DNA from: Heterostelium album PN500
Lineage: Eukaryota > Evosea > Eumycetozoa > Acytosteliales > Acytosteliaceae
NCBI RefSeq assembly: GCF_000004825.1
Contig: NW_008805065.1
Location: forward strand, 62,001-126,000
Reading direction: 5' to 3'
Length of the DNA: 64,000 bases
In this document: positions 44,438-56,321 of the stretch, piece by piece
How the letters are laid out: every line of letters begins with the position of its first letter
Position numbering within the stretch: position 1 is the stretch's first letter
Made by a program: the position numbers and the translations under genes
Notes under the pieces: generated by a model
The model's database searches: none
The model's input: the letters and a program-made list of their open reading frames with translations, nothing else
Told to the model about the DNA's origin: nothing

Positions 44438-46201
44438 ATGTCACAACAACACAATATATTTGAAGATTTACCTTTTCTAATATTAAGAGCAATTGTTAAT
44501 AGAATAAATGATAACATAGATAGAGTTTGCTTTAGTTTAGTTTGTAAGAGATGGTTTGATAACAGAGATAAATATCTATTGTTCAATGCCAACACTTTAA
44601 AAACAATACCAACATTACGAGACGATAGTGAATGTAATACCAAATCAAATGTATTAGGTTCCTATCAGTCGATATATTCGAATTCATTAGAGTTTAAAGA
44701 TAATGCTACAATGATCATTTTAGATAATCATACTCAATTTTTTACAGATTATTACGACTTTGTGTACGATCATTGTAAGTTGTAATAAAATAGAAATGAA
44801 ATGAATTCATATTCAATGAAAAATAGAAATTCTAATTATAATTATCAATTAAATTACATAGATATATTATCTCAGTACGGTATTCCTTCAAATGTTAGAT
44901 CTCTTTTTATATCTACGCGTGTCGATCTTCGTGATGATGCATTGTTGTCGTCGAACATCACAAATATAATAGGTTACAAGAGTTTCAAACTAAAACTGCC
45001 ACCAACCACCAAGATTTTACATGTAGGTAGTACTATCCGTGAGATTTTGACCAAAGATTGTTTTCCTTCTGGTTTAGAGCAACTCAATTTGAAGTTTTTA
45101 AGGAACCAGATTACTAAAGGTATGCTACCAGATGGTTTAAAGAGCATTCATTTTGAACTTGAACAAGATCAACCAATAGAACCAGGTGTTCTACCTTCAT
45201 CTCTCTTGAAGTTAACTTTAATCAATGCCAAACCCAATCAACTCATCAAAATGGGAGTACTTCCACCGAATCTAGAGTATCTACGAATCAATGGTAATAA
45301 ACCTCCAAACATAAGTGAAAGTTATTTACCACAGACTCTTCAAACTCTTGAATCTATACCTTCAAGCTGGATTCCATTGATCAAATCACTGCCAAATTTA
45401 ACAACTCTTGTTTTGGAGAATCCAGATCCTATTAAAGAGAATGTTTTAAACTTGTCAGATCTTCCACCAACATTGACAAGTCTATCATTTAACTCTGAAT
45501 ATCATTTGACATCAGCATTGTCGCCAACAATCAAATACCTCTATCTCCATCGTATTCATAACAACAATGGTGTACAATTATATGATTTCAAAGAGATATT
45601 TCCAGAGACAATACAATATCACTTGATAGAGTTAACAGCCTTCAGCTTGCCCGAATCAGTTTTACCAAATCTCAAGATTGACAAATTCATCCATGCAAAC
45701 GAATCATTATTTTCAGATCTACCATTATTAAATGTGGATCATATGGAGGTTAAAGTAATACAAAGAATCGAACAGAGTATTATCAAATCTACAATGAATT
45801 TGCCAACACTTCCATATGGAACCAAATATCTTCAAATCAGTTTGGAGGAACTTGTTCAAAATCCACTTACAATTCCAACATCGGTTGAAACTCTTGAAAT
45901 TGTACAAGCAACTCAGACTTTAAAAAAATTAGCAATCTATGTGATTCCAGATTTTGTTCGAACATTAATCATTGACTTTTCATTCGAATATCCACTTTAC
46001 ATTCCACCAACTCTCACCAATATCACATTTAAATATTTGAGTGTTGGAAAAGATAAATGTAATATCCGAAAGATAGATTCAAATTATTTTCTTTTTTTTG
46101 GTTGGTTGCATCAAGATAATTATCAAGATAAAAGAATTACAAAAATCATTCACAAATCAAATTTTAATCATTATTTTAGAGAATCTCAATTATTTATTTG
46201 A
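44438..46201 (+). CDS. F-box/FNIP-repeat protein (558 aa)
   Basis: Exon 1 (44438-44774) holds the F-box-like segment (EDLPFLILRAIVNRIN ... VCFSLVCKRWFDNRDKYLLF). The phase-1 intron is GTAAGT...ACATAG, and exon 2 (44862-46201) carries the FNIP repeats (LKLPPTTKILHVG, DCFPSGLEQLNL, GMLPDGLKSIHF, PGVLPSSLLKLTL, MGVLPPNLEYLRI). It ends ITKIIHKSNFNHYF, then RESQLFI. It is highly similar to the genes at 17613-19452 and 46377-48171, so recent duplication or gene conversion is likely. Intact. Probable SCF adaptor. Confidence 0.85.
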
Positions 46202-46376
46202 ATAAATACTTTTAATAATTATTTAATTTTATAAAAAAATTTAACAAATATCAGAATTTTGATAATAAAAAAAAAGAAATTTTTTGTTTGATCATTTCTT
46301 TTCACACCAGTCATATATTGTCAAGGCTACAAAGATACAAAAAAAAAAATAACCACTTAAATCTTTACATTTATAT

Positions 46377-48171
46377 ATGTCACTACAACCAAACAATAAT
46401 AGTAATCTTGTAAACTTACCTTTTGTATTATTAAGATTAATTGTTAATAGTATAAATGATAACATAGATAGAGTTTGCTTTAGTTTAGTTTGTAAGAGAT
46501 GGTTTGATAACAGAGATAAATATCTATTGTTCAATGCCAACACTTTAAAAAACAATACCAACATTACTAGATAACGAAAATCAATCTCAATACAAATCAA
46601 ATGTATTAGGTTCCTATCAGTCGATATATTTGAATTCATTAGAGTTTAAAGATAATGCTACAATGATTATTATTGATAATAAAACTCAATATTTTACAGA
46701 TTATTACGACTTTGTGTACGATCATTGTAAGTAGTAACTAAATAGAAATGAAATGAATTCATATTCAATAAGAAAAATAGAGTGATTCTAATAATCATCA
46801 TTAATTTTAAATTACATAGATTCATTATCTCGGTACAGCATACCTTCGAATGTTAGTTTTGTTTTTTTATCTACACGTATCGATCTTCGTGATGATGCAT
46901 TGTTGTCGTCGAACATCACAAAGATATTAGGTCCTAACAATTTCAAATTGAAACTACCACCAACCACCAAGTTTCTAAATATTGGTTGCACTACCAGTGA
47001 GAATTTGACTAAAAATTACTTTCCATCTGGTTTAGAGGACCTCAAAATGAGAATACCTTTAGAATATCATCTCACTAAAGGTATTCTACCAGATGGTCTG
47101 AAAAGCCTCCACATTGGTTTTAAACAAGATCAACCAATTGAACCAGGTGTTCTACCTTCATCACTCAAGAAGTTAACTTTAATATTAGCCAAACCGAATC
47201 AACTCGCCAAAACCGGAGTACTTCCACCGAATCTAGAGTTTCTACAAATCAATTGTGATCCACCTCCACACATAAGTGAAAGTTATTTACCACAGACACT
47301 CCAAACTCTTGAATTCGTACCTTCAACATGGGTTCCATTGATCAAATCACTGCCAAACTTAACAACACTAAGTTTAGAGAATCAAGATCCTGACCAGAAT
47401 GTGGATGTTTTAAACCTGTCAGATCTTCCACCAACATTGACAAGTCTATCATTTAAATCTAGATATCATTTGAAATTGGCATTGTCGCCAACTATCAAAT
47501 ACCTTTACCTCTATACTTTTCAAATTGACATCGGTGTACAATTATATGATTTCAAAGAGATGTTTCCAGAGACAATACAATATCACTTGATAGAGTTAAA
47601 AGCCATCAGTTTACCAGAATCAGTTTTACCAAATCTCAAGATTGACAAATTCATCCATGCAAACGAATCATTATTTTCAGATCTAGCATTTCTAAATAAC
47701 GATCGTTTGGAGGTTAAAGTAACGAAAGAAGGAACCGAACAGAGTATTTTCAAATGTTCATTGAATTTACAAACACTTCCATATGGAATCAAATATCTTC
47801 AAATCAGTTTGGAGGAACTTTTTAAAAACCGAGTAACAATTCCAACATCAGTTGAAACTCTTGAAATTGTACAAATAGCAGTGACTGGAACAAAGTTACC
47901 AGTATATGGGATTCCAGATTTTGTTCGAACATTAATCATTGAATGTTCATTCGAATATCCACTCTACATTCCACCAACTATCACCAATATCACATTTAAA
48001 TATTTGAGTTTTGGTAAAGATAAATGTCAAGTCAGAAAGTTAGATTCAAATTATTATCTATTATTTGGTTGGCCAAACAAAGATAATTATCATGACAAAA
48101 GAATTACAAAAATCATTCACAAATCAAATTTTAATCATTATTTTAGAAAATCTCAATTATTTATTGAATAA
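46377..48171 (+). CDS. F-box/FNIP-repeat gene with one frame change in exon 1
   Basis: A direct neighbour and close copy of 44438-46201. Exon 1 (46377-46726) opens MSLQPNNNSNLVNLPFVLLR and carries the F-box. At 46547-46552 there is a run of six A where the sister genes have five, which throws the frame and gives a stop (NANTLKNNTNITR). Past it the sister frame resumes (GSYQSIYLNSLEFKDNATMI, DFVYDH) up to a good donor. Exon 2 (46820-48171) is fully open with FNIP repeats (LKLPPTTKFLNIG, YFPSGLEDLKM, GILPDGLKSLHI, PGVLPSSLKKLTL). It is either a very young pseudogene or a homopolymer sequencing error in a working gene. Confidence 0.7.
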
Positions 48172-48227
48172 ATACATATATTAATAAAATATTTTATTTA
48201 GATTTCATCTATTTTCTTTATATTTAT

Positions 48228-50008
48228 TTATTCTTTTGAAAAATTTAATAATAACTTTGAAGATCTTGATTTGCTGAGAACTTCATTGAATTTATCTTGG
48301 TGAAATATTATTATGTTATGGCGAGTATCTTCTTTCATTAATGATATAAAATTTGTCCAACCAAACATTAAAAAATAGTTGGTATCAAGTCTTCTAATAT
48401 GACAAGATTTCTCATTATCTTGAATGATAATGTTGGTAATGTTTGGAGGAATGTGTGTTGGATTCACAAGTCTATAGTTAATGATCAATGTTCTAACTGT
48501 TCTTGGAACCAGATCGATAGAATCCACGTTACGTACTGAACCGCTGAAATCAAGTATATCGATAGCTCTTGGAATGGTAGCTTGGCCAACGAAATCACTA
48601 ATTGCGACATTAAGATATTGTGTATGTGCCAATGTTTGTGATTTGATAGCATCTTCCACTGTTTGGAGAGTGGGTAGTGTTGTTTTTGAAGGATATTTCT
48701 CTACCTCATCGTACAATTTAACAAATCTGTTGACCTTGACATTAGGTTTGTTCATTGGTACGGATCCAGACTTCAATTCCTCGAGATGGTATTGTGTGGT
48801 GTCTGGAAACATTTCATTATTAAATTTCGATTGATAAAGATGTAAATATTTGATTGATGATGGCATGGCTGATACTATTTTAAAGTTTGAGTTTATCGAT
48901 AGATAGGTAATGCTTGGTGGGAGTTCAGACAAATCAAATATTTTCTGTGCGCTTCGAGGATATGACTCAGGGTCTAAGGTTGACAGAGTTGTCAGCTTTG
49001 TTAATGACTTTAAGAACTGTTGATTCCACAATGCTGAAACGATGCCGAATCGATAACCAGATAAGTATATCTTTAAAGAACTTGAATGAATGTGAAGAGA
49101 CTCCAGATTGGATGGCAGTCGATCCTCTACATTGTCATCGATGTCAGAGAAACGAAAGTTTGTGAGGTGTGTCACACTGCTTGGAATAACACCGACGCCA
49201 ATTGGATGTTGATAGGATCTTCCGAAATCCAAACGTTTCAAACCCTCTGGGAGAATGCCAGGTTTGATGATTTTACATTGATAACTCAGTATAATCTCTT
49301 CAATACCAGGTGGAAAACAACCAATGGTAAACTCTTCTTTGAAATATTCAGAGAATGACAATACCTTTATGGTTGGAGGTAGTTTGAACTTCAATGTTTG
49401 ACAACCATGAAACTCTGTTACATTGGGTGATGACCACAACACTTCATAGAGATGTTTATTAACATTCATGTTATTTGGCATATAAACCTCACACATATTA
49501 ACATATGTTATATTTGGTAGAAATGATTGGAATTTTACAATCGATGCTATGTGTATTCTTTAGTTAATAATTAAATATGCATATTAAGTAAACAAATAAA
49601 CTTACCGACAGTCATGAAAAAATCATATTCACAAGACGTTGGACAAATGGTGACCGCGTTGAATGAATTACCTTCTCCGATATTTGATGATATTTTCAAT
49701 TTTGCATCACTCTTTATCTTTAATGATTTATGATAGATCGAGTTGAATGATGCTGACTGATTTGAACCACTATTCTCATCATCAGAAATAACTTCATTAC
49801 CATCGGTTAATTTAGCTCTGAATCGTAAGGTTTTGGTATTAAACAACAAAAATTGAGATCTGTTGTCATACCATCTCTTACAAACCAAACTAAAACAAAT
49901 TTTGTCTATGTTATCATTTATGTTATTAACAATTGAACCTAACAATATAAATGGTAGTTGAACTATTTTATTTATTCTATTTTCATTATCTTTATTGTCT
50001 TGTGACAT
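48228..50008 (-). CDS. F-box/FNIP-repeat protein (573 aa)
   Basis: The only minus-strand member of the cluster and the intact relative of the pseudogene at 42687. Exon 1 (50008-49606) has the F-box-like segment (VQLPFILLGSIVNNIN ... KICFSLVCKRWYDNRSQFLL). The intron is GTAAGT...CACATAG, phase 1, and exon 2 (49546-48228) has FNIP repeats: FKLPPTIKVLSFSEYFKEEF, GCFPPGIEEIIL, PGILPEGLKRLDFGRSYQ, GVGVIPSSVTHLTN. The end (VPRTVRTLIINYRLVNPTHI, SCHIRRLDTNYFLMFGW) matches the family. It converges on the gene at 46377 with only 56 bp between the stops. Confidence 0.85.
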
Positions 50009-50604
50009 CTTTGAATGAATGAATGTATTCTTTGGTACTTTGGTCGAAGAACTTGACTAAGAATATTCTTTCTTGATTCTATTATTAAAAATAGAATCAT
50101 TTTTCTTGAGTTCGATTTCAAAAATTTCGCTAATAAGAAATCTACATAGTTTACAAAATAAAAACAAAAGAAAATACTAAAAATAAAGGGTTTAAAAGTT
50201 TTTTATAATGTTGTTTTTTTTTTTTTCTTGAATTATTTATTTAACTAAACAATCAATTAAACAACATTCAAATAAAGAATAAAGATTACCAAGTATTTTT
50301 TATTTTTTTTTGTCTGATATCTTCAAAGTGAATTAAAAAAATTTGGGTTGTTGGTTAATGTATAGAATTTATTTTTCTCACAGTTTTTGTTTTTATGCTA
50401 TTATTATTAAACTACAATATCAACAACAACAATGATAATTTTAAAATAGATCGCAAATCAAAAATATTAATTAAACTTATTAACTTTTGACTAATATTAT
50501 TGATTTGAGAACTTTTTTTAAAAAGTAATCATTGTTTTGTTTTGTTTTGTCTTGTTTTATATTTTTGATTTGTTTAATTGTATAATTATTATTATTATTA
50601 TTAT
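50009..50604. other. intergenic, no gene seen
   Basis: AT-rich DNA between the start of the F-box/FNIP gene and the dph5 stop, both on the minus strand. Homopolymers only. Confidence 0.45.
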
Positions 50605-51471
50605 TTAGTTATCTTCGTTATCTGATGATTCTGGTGGTGGTAATCTCTTGGTTTCAGAGTTGACTCTGAATGACTCGAAGAATTCCTTCTCGTGGAAATG
50701 CATGTCACCTGCAATAACGAATGAATGTAGAGGTGCTCCAAAGTCGACGTTTACCAATTCCTCCATGGTTCCACTGGTGATTTGTTGGGTGTCTTGTCCA
50801 ACTCTAGCCAATCCAACACAGAGTGTATCTTTACTGTAGACATTCTCCTGTCTGAGTTCCTCGATTTCCAACAGCTGTTCGATACACTGGTTGATTGTCA
50901 TGAATCTCGGTTTCTCATAGATCTTATTGCCACGCAGCAAATTGGCAATCGATTGCTCCTTCACCTTGATATCCAACAACACCAAAGTATGCAATCCATC
51001 ACGACGATTCGACTTGATACGATCGTAGAAGGAATCTGGCTTGCTAGTCTCAGTGAAGAATACCATCGAGATGGTTTGTCCGTAGGTGTACAACTGCAAT
51101 CCACAACAACCGATGGCATTCATAATCGAAGCGTTATGGATGACCTGATAGGGAATCGATCGCTCTTTCGCACGCATCACCAAATCGGTGTGAGTGGTAG
51201 CACCGAATGGATCACCGACCACCAAGAAACTGACGGACATAGTTCGCGACTCCTCTAGCATCTCTTCGCAACCGGATTCAACCATTTCACGATCGGCCAA
51301 AATAATATCTTTTCCATAGTACTCTTTCATTCTATCGATCGAAGTCGAACCACCCAACAACGAAGTGTAAAACTCCAAGTAAACTTTATCCGATGACTTT
51401 ATAGCTTCCAATCCTTTGATAGTAATATCTTTTTCGTCACCCAAACCTAAACCAATAACATATAAAACCAT
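50605..51471 (-). CDS. dph5: diphthine synthase
   Basis: An S-adenosylmethionine-dependent methyltransferase making diphthine on elongation factor 2, the target of diphtheria toxin. It is an intact 288-aa single exon, the normal family length. It opens MVLYVIGLGLGDEKDITIKG, the conserved start. It contains ADREMVES, FLVVGDPFGATTHTDLVMRA, YQVIHNASIMNAIGCCGLQL, YTYGQTISMVFFT and FVIAGDMHFHEKEF, all characteristic of Dph5. The TP-methylase fold binds AdoMet through the GLGLGD and GDPFGATTH loops. The acidic C-terminus is normal. Cytosolic. It is divergent from cct8. Confidence 0.95.
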   Translation of the reverse strand: MVLYVIGLGLGDEKDITIKGLEAIKSSDKVYLEFYTSLLGGSTSIDRMKEYYGKDIILADREMVESGCEEMLEESRTMSVSFLVVGDPFGATTHTDLVMRAKERSIPYQVIHNASIMNAIGCCGLQLYTYGQTISMVFFTETSKPDSFYDRIKSNRRDGLHTLVLLDIKVKEQSIANLLRGNKIYEKPRFMTINQCIEQLLEIEELRQENVYSKDTLCVGLARVGQDTQQITSGTMEELVNVDFGAPLHSFVIAGDMHFHEKEFFESFRVNSETKRLPPPESSDNEDN

Positions 51472-52034
51472 CTTTTTTTTTCTTTCTTTTAAAAATAATA
51501 TATATATTAAAAATAAATTTTAATTTATTTGATTTTTTTTATCTCGTTCGTTTTTTTTTTTTTTTTTTGCTTATGTGAAATTTGGAGTATTTAGTAAATG
51601 ACCAACGTTACTCTGAGCAACCATGTTTTTTGAAAATCAAATTTTTTTATTTTTGAAATTCAAATTTTTTCACAGAGTGTGAGTGTGTTACCCCTCCTCA
51701 CAGAGTTTCCATTGTCAAGAAGTTATTCATTGATAGTATATAAACTTTTTATAATATTAACTATATACGATATCTTTTAATTAATTTAAAATAGATTAAT
51801 TAAAATAATAATATAGATATTATTAACAAAAGCAAAAGAGAAAGCAGCATTTCGATATTTCATACCTTCATCTTTTTTGAACAAATTCGATTTTCAAATT
51901 TCAACAAGATCATCTTCACCGATCAAATCGCAAATTGAACATTCAACAACTTTTCGATATAAAGAAGTAGAGATAGATAATAGATCATATAAATTTGTAT
52001 AAAACGAAGAATAGATAGATTAGATATATAAAAG
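51472..52034. promoter_or_regulatory. divergent promoter region dph5/cct8
   Basis: 563 bp shared between two housekeeping genes. It holds poly-T runs near 51550, an A/T-rich palindromic stretch at about 51636-51672 and a TG/CC-rich patch at 51673-51712 (GAGTGTGAGTGTGTTACCCC). No gene is evident. Confidence 0.4.
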
Positions 52035-53844
52035 ATGATGCAATTAACTGATATGTTAAAGGATGGTGCTAAGCACTTCTCTGGTAGAGACGAAGCGATC
52101 CTTCGTAATATCGAGGCTGCCAAGCAGTTGGCAGAGATCACACGTACATCAATGGGTCCAAATGGAATGAATAAAATGATTATCAATCACTTGGAAAAGT
52201 TGTTTGTCACCAACGATGCTGCTACCATCATCAAGCAATTGGACGTTGTACATCCAGCTGCCAAGATGTTGGTTTTAGCTGCTCAAATGCAAGAACAAGA
52301 GGTAAGTTTAGTTTTAACAATATCAAATAATATTAATAATAATAATATATGCTAATAATTGTTTGGTTTTTTTTCTTTTTTACTTCTTTTTAATTAATTG
52401 TAGATGGGAGATGGAACTAATTTAGTTGTTACTTTGGCAGGTGAATTCCTTCAGAAAGCAGCTGCACTCTTGGAGATGGGATTGCATTCATCAGAGATTA
52501 TCTTTGGTTACGATAGAGCTGGTGAGAAAGTACAGAGTATCATTGAATCGTTGATCGTTCATACATTGACTGACGTTCGTAATATCGATGAGGTCAAGAA
52601 GGGATTGAAATCGGCGTTGGCATCGAAGCAGTATGGTTACGAGACATTCCTCTCTGATATCATTGCAAAGGCATGCATTCAAGTGCTCCCAAAGAAACCA
52701 TCGAACTTCAACGTCGACAATGTGCGTGTCACCAAGATTCCAGGTGGTGGTGTCACCGATACCTCTGTCTTCAAGGGTCTTGTCGTCGCTGGTGACGCCG
52801 AAGGTGCAATCAAACGTGTAGAGAAAGGAAAGATCGCCGTCTTTGCAAGCGGTATCGACATTGGAAAGACTGAAACCACCGGTAAAGTTTTGATCACAAA
52901 CGATACCGAACTACTAAACTTTTCCAAAGGTGAAGAGGATTCCATCAGAGAGGTAAGTATTACTTGGGAATTAGAGATCTAATTAACAAGCACCCATACC
53001 TATTCAAATATATATTAATAATTTATTTATTGTTGTTTAGACAATTCAAGGTATTGCAGATGCAGGTGTTAAGATTATTGTTTCCGGTTCATCAGTTTCA
53101 GAGATTGCACTTCATTATATAGAGAGATACGGAATGATGTTGGTCAAGTTACCATCGAAGTTCCAATTGCGTAGACTTTGTAAGACTGTTGGTTCGACAC
53201 CTTTGGTGAAGTTGGGTGCTCCCATTCCAGAGGAACTCGGTTACTGCGATGAGGTGTACGTCGAAGAGATCGGATCGACCAAGTGTGTCATTTTCCGTCA
53301 GACTCGTGAGGACTCTGAGATTTCATCGATTGTCGTTCGTGGTTCCACCAACAATATTCTCGACGATATCGAGCGTGCCATCGACGATGGTGTCAACGTC
53401 TTCAAGGGAATGTGCAAGGACGGTCGTTTCTTGGCTGGTGCAGGTGCCTTTGAACTCGAGGTATCGCGTCAACTCCAACAGTTTGCCGACGCCACCCCGG
53501 GATTGGCCCAGTATGCCATTCGTGCCTACGCCGAGGCTTTCGAGATCATCCCACGTACACTCGCCGAGACATCCGGTCACGATGCCACCAAGATCATTTC
53601 AAACATTTACGCTGCACACACCAAAGGTAACACCGATTTCGGTTTGGACATTGAGACCGGTAATGCCAAGAGCGCCAAGGAAATGGAAATCTTTGATCTT
53701 TTCATTGGAAAACAATATGCCATCAAGTTGGCTACCAACACTGCCACAACCGTTTTAAGAGTCGATCAAATCATCATGTCTAAACCAGCTGGTGGTCCAA
53801 AGGCACCAAAGCAAAACTCTGGTGATGGTGATCCCGATTTTTAA
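52035..53844 (+). CDS. cct8: CCT/TRiC chaperonin subunit theta
   Basis: A subunit of the cytosolic chaperonin that folds actin and tubulin. Exons are 52035-52301, 52404-52952 and 53041-53844, with introns GTAAGT...TGTAG and GTAAGT...GTTTAG, giving 539 aa, the usual length. The start is MMQLTDMLKDGAKHFSGRDE; translation could begin at either Met. Chaperonin ATP-site motifs are TSMGPNGMNKMI, TNDAATI and MGDGTN, and the apical region contains KIPGGGVTDT. Theta-specific text includes KFQLRRLCKTVGSTPL, ERAIDDGVNVFKGM and LAETSGHDATKIISNIYAAH. The C-terminus ends DQIIMSKPAGGPK. The coding region is GC-rich, as befits a highly expressed gene. Confidence 0.97.
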
Positions 53845-54311
53845 ATAAATTAAAAATAAATAAAAAAATAAAACAAAAATAAATATTAAAAAATCAAAAA
53901 GAAGATAATATATATCTATATTATATCTATATTATATCAAAATCATAATGTTTATTATAATTCATTGAATTAAGTTTTAGTTTTTAGTTTAGTATAGTTT
54001 TAAGATTATTGAGTGGTGGTGGTGATGGTGTGTTTGTTGTTTTCTTTTTGAGCGGCAAAAATAAGAAAGTTGTAATAGAATAAACGAAGGCGAATAAAGA
54101 TAAAGATCGTTTGTTTGTTGTTTGTTTGTTGTTATAGTTAAATAATAATATTATTACTATATAATTATTATTATTAAAATATTAAAAAGTTTGTTGTTGT
54201 TGTTATTACTGTTGAGTTGGGTTTGAGTTGGATTGGATTGGGTTGGATTGTTTTGTTTTGTTTTAGGTGAGGTGTATTGTAATGTTAATGTTGTTTGTTT
54301 CTTTTAAAAAT
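53845..54311. other. convergent intergenic region
   Basis: Between the cct8 stop (plus) and the Rho GTPase stop (minus). G/T-rich with TTG repeats; no gene seen. Confidence 0.45.
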
Positions 54312-55262
54312 TTATTGTAATATACAATTCTTTTCTTTCATATCCTTTCCTTTCTTTTGTTGAGCGGCCAATTCCTCTTTTGAGGGGGGGAACAAGACGA
54401 CTCTTCCTGCCTCTTCGAAAACATTAGTTAAACCATCTTGAGTCAACGCTGAGCACTCGCAGTATTTATAGGCTCCAATCTCTGCTCTCATTTGCTCGCC
54501 CATCTCTGCTGTGATTGGTTCTTCACCATTTACTTTTGTTTTCGAACGCAAATCCAATTTAGTTCCAACCAAAATAATTGGTGGAACAACTTCCATACTC
54601 GCTGTGATCTCTGCATACCACTATATAATTAATTAATGATTATTGTTATAATAAATAAAAACAAAATATTAATAAATAATAAAAATAAATATAAAATAAT
54701 CTAACAATCTACAGATTTAAGATTTTATAAGATAATATCTTATCTTATGCTATCATTTACCTTTTTTAAAACATTTTCAAAACTAATCTGTGATATCAAT
54801 GAAAAACATATAAGAAAAACATCTGTACCTGGATAACTTAGTGGTCTAAAACTATTGTATTCTTCAGAACCTATGTTTATTATTATTATTTGATTGTAAT
54901 GATAGTTTTGTTAGTATATAACATAATAGATGATAATAATGAATGAGGAATAGATCAATCTTACCTGCAGTATCCCAAAGTCCTAAATTAACAGGTGTAT
55001 TATTTACAATAGCATTTGCATTATAATTATCTGTTTGTTATGGTTGTTATGGTTGTTGTTGTTGAATATTGATGATGTTAATGATTGTTTGGTTAGTTAT
55101 GCTTAGTTAGTTTGATGTCGAATATCAAAAAGGGTCAATATACATACCGAATACAGTTGGGACATATTCACCTGGAAAAGAGTTGGTGGTGTATGAGATC
55201 AAAAGACATGTCTTACCAACACTCATATCTCCTACTACCATAACCTTAATATCTTTGACCAT
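54312..55262 (-). CDS. atypical Rho/Rac small GTPase (199 aa)
   Basis: A Rho-family switch protein for actin control. Exons are 55262-55148, 55030-54965, 54870-54761 and 54620-54312, all in phase. It reads [20 protein letters not shown], then the Rho effector region [48 protein letters not shown] and ends in the CAAX box CILQ after a lysine-rich stretch. Two classic positions are changed. The P-loop is GDMSVGKT rather than GDGAVGKT (Met at Gly12). Switch II is DTAGSEEY rather than DTAGQEEY (Ser at Gln61). In Ras/Rho proteins such changes usually cripple GTP hydrolysis, so this may be a constitutively GTP-loaded, Rnd/RhoH-like type. Which D. discoideum Rac it matches is not decided. Confidence 0.9.
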
Positions 55263-56321
55263 TTCTTTTTGTTTTCTTTACTATACTGTTTATATATGCT
55301 ATATTATATTATTATCGGAGGGTTTAAAGTTGATTGTTGTCGTTGTTGTTGTTGTTGTGATGAATTGTAGTATATGTTGTGTTGTGTTGTGTCGTGTTCT
55401 TCCCTTATTCTTATTTTGTTTTTTACTAGTATTATATTATTAGGGGAAGTTTAAAAAGATGATATGAATAAAGTGAAGGATGATGAAATGATATAATACA
55501 ACAAGTTATATATATAATATATTATTTATTTAGATTGATTTGATTGTTTTTTTAATAATAAATAAATAAAATAAAAAAAAAAAGTAAAATGGGTAATTTT
55601 TTTTTGTCGCAGTTATTAAAAAAAACCAAAAAACAAACAGACAAAAAAAAACACCAACAAACAAATCAATAAATAACTTTTTTTTTCTAAGTGATCTTAA
55701 AAGAATGATCTATCTATCTAATAAATAAACTTATTTTATTAAAAGATATAATGTTTTTTATTTATACTATATTTACTTTTCTTTTTTGGAACAAGTGAAA
55801 ATTTTTTGATGATATTGACAAAAAAAAGATTTAATAATTTTTTTCTATTTTTTTTTTAAAAAGCCACCAACAAACAATCCAAATATATTTTTCAAATTAT
55901 TTATTTTTTTGTTGTTTCTATTTTTAAAAAAGATTTTGGTTTGATTGGTTTTTTTCTCACAACCAAAAAAAAAAATTTGAAAGATCGGTGACCATAAAAC
56001 AGTTTTAAATTTATTCAATTCAGAAAGCAGACAGATAAATAAAAATTTATTATCTTATCTTAATTTAATAAGTTTATGTTTATGAGATAAATAAATAGAT
56101 TAAATAGTAAACAATACAAATAAATGAAAATAATAATTAGGGTGTGGGTGTGATGAGGTGTGTGTGGTAAAGCGAAATAAATGATCTATGGAAATTGAAT
56201 GGACCAAAAACAATGAATACTCAGATTATATTATTATAAGGTAAAAAGAAATTTCCATAGATGTTTATATTATAATTTGAAGTTATATAATTTATTATAA
56301 ATTTGTTAGATATTTTCACAG
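55263..56321. other. divergent intergenic region
   Basis: About 1.06 kb between the GTPase gene (minus) and the protease gene (plus). Long A/T runs, GTT repeats near 55340 and a G-box-like element near 56140. No gene. Confidence 0.5.
56140..56167 (+). promoter_or_regulatory. G-box (GBF-type) element upstream of protease
   Basis: GGGTGTGGGTGTGATGAGGT continued by GTGTGTGG, in otherwise AT-rich DNA about 155 bp before the protease start. It resembles the TG-rich G-boxes bound by G-box binding factor in cAMP-induced post-aggregative genes of Dictyostelium. Confidence 0.4.

Noticed and set aside
48481-49358. Plus-strand open frames opposite the F-box/FNIP gene
   Set aside because: Antisense shadows; the minus strand carries the FNIP repeats.
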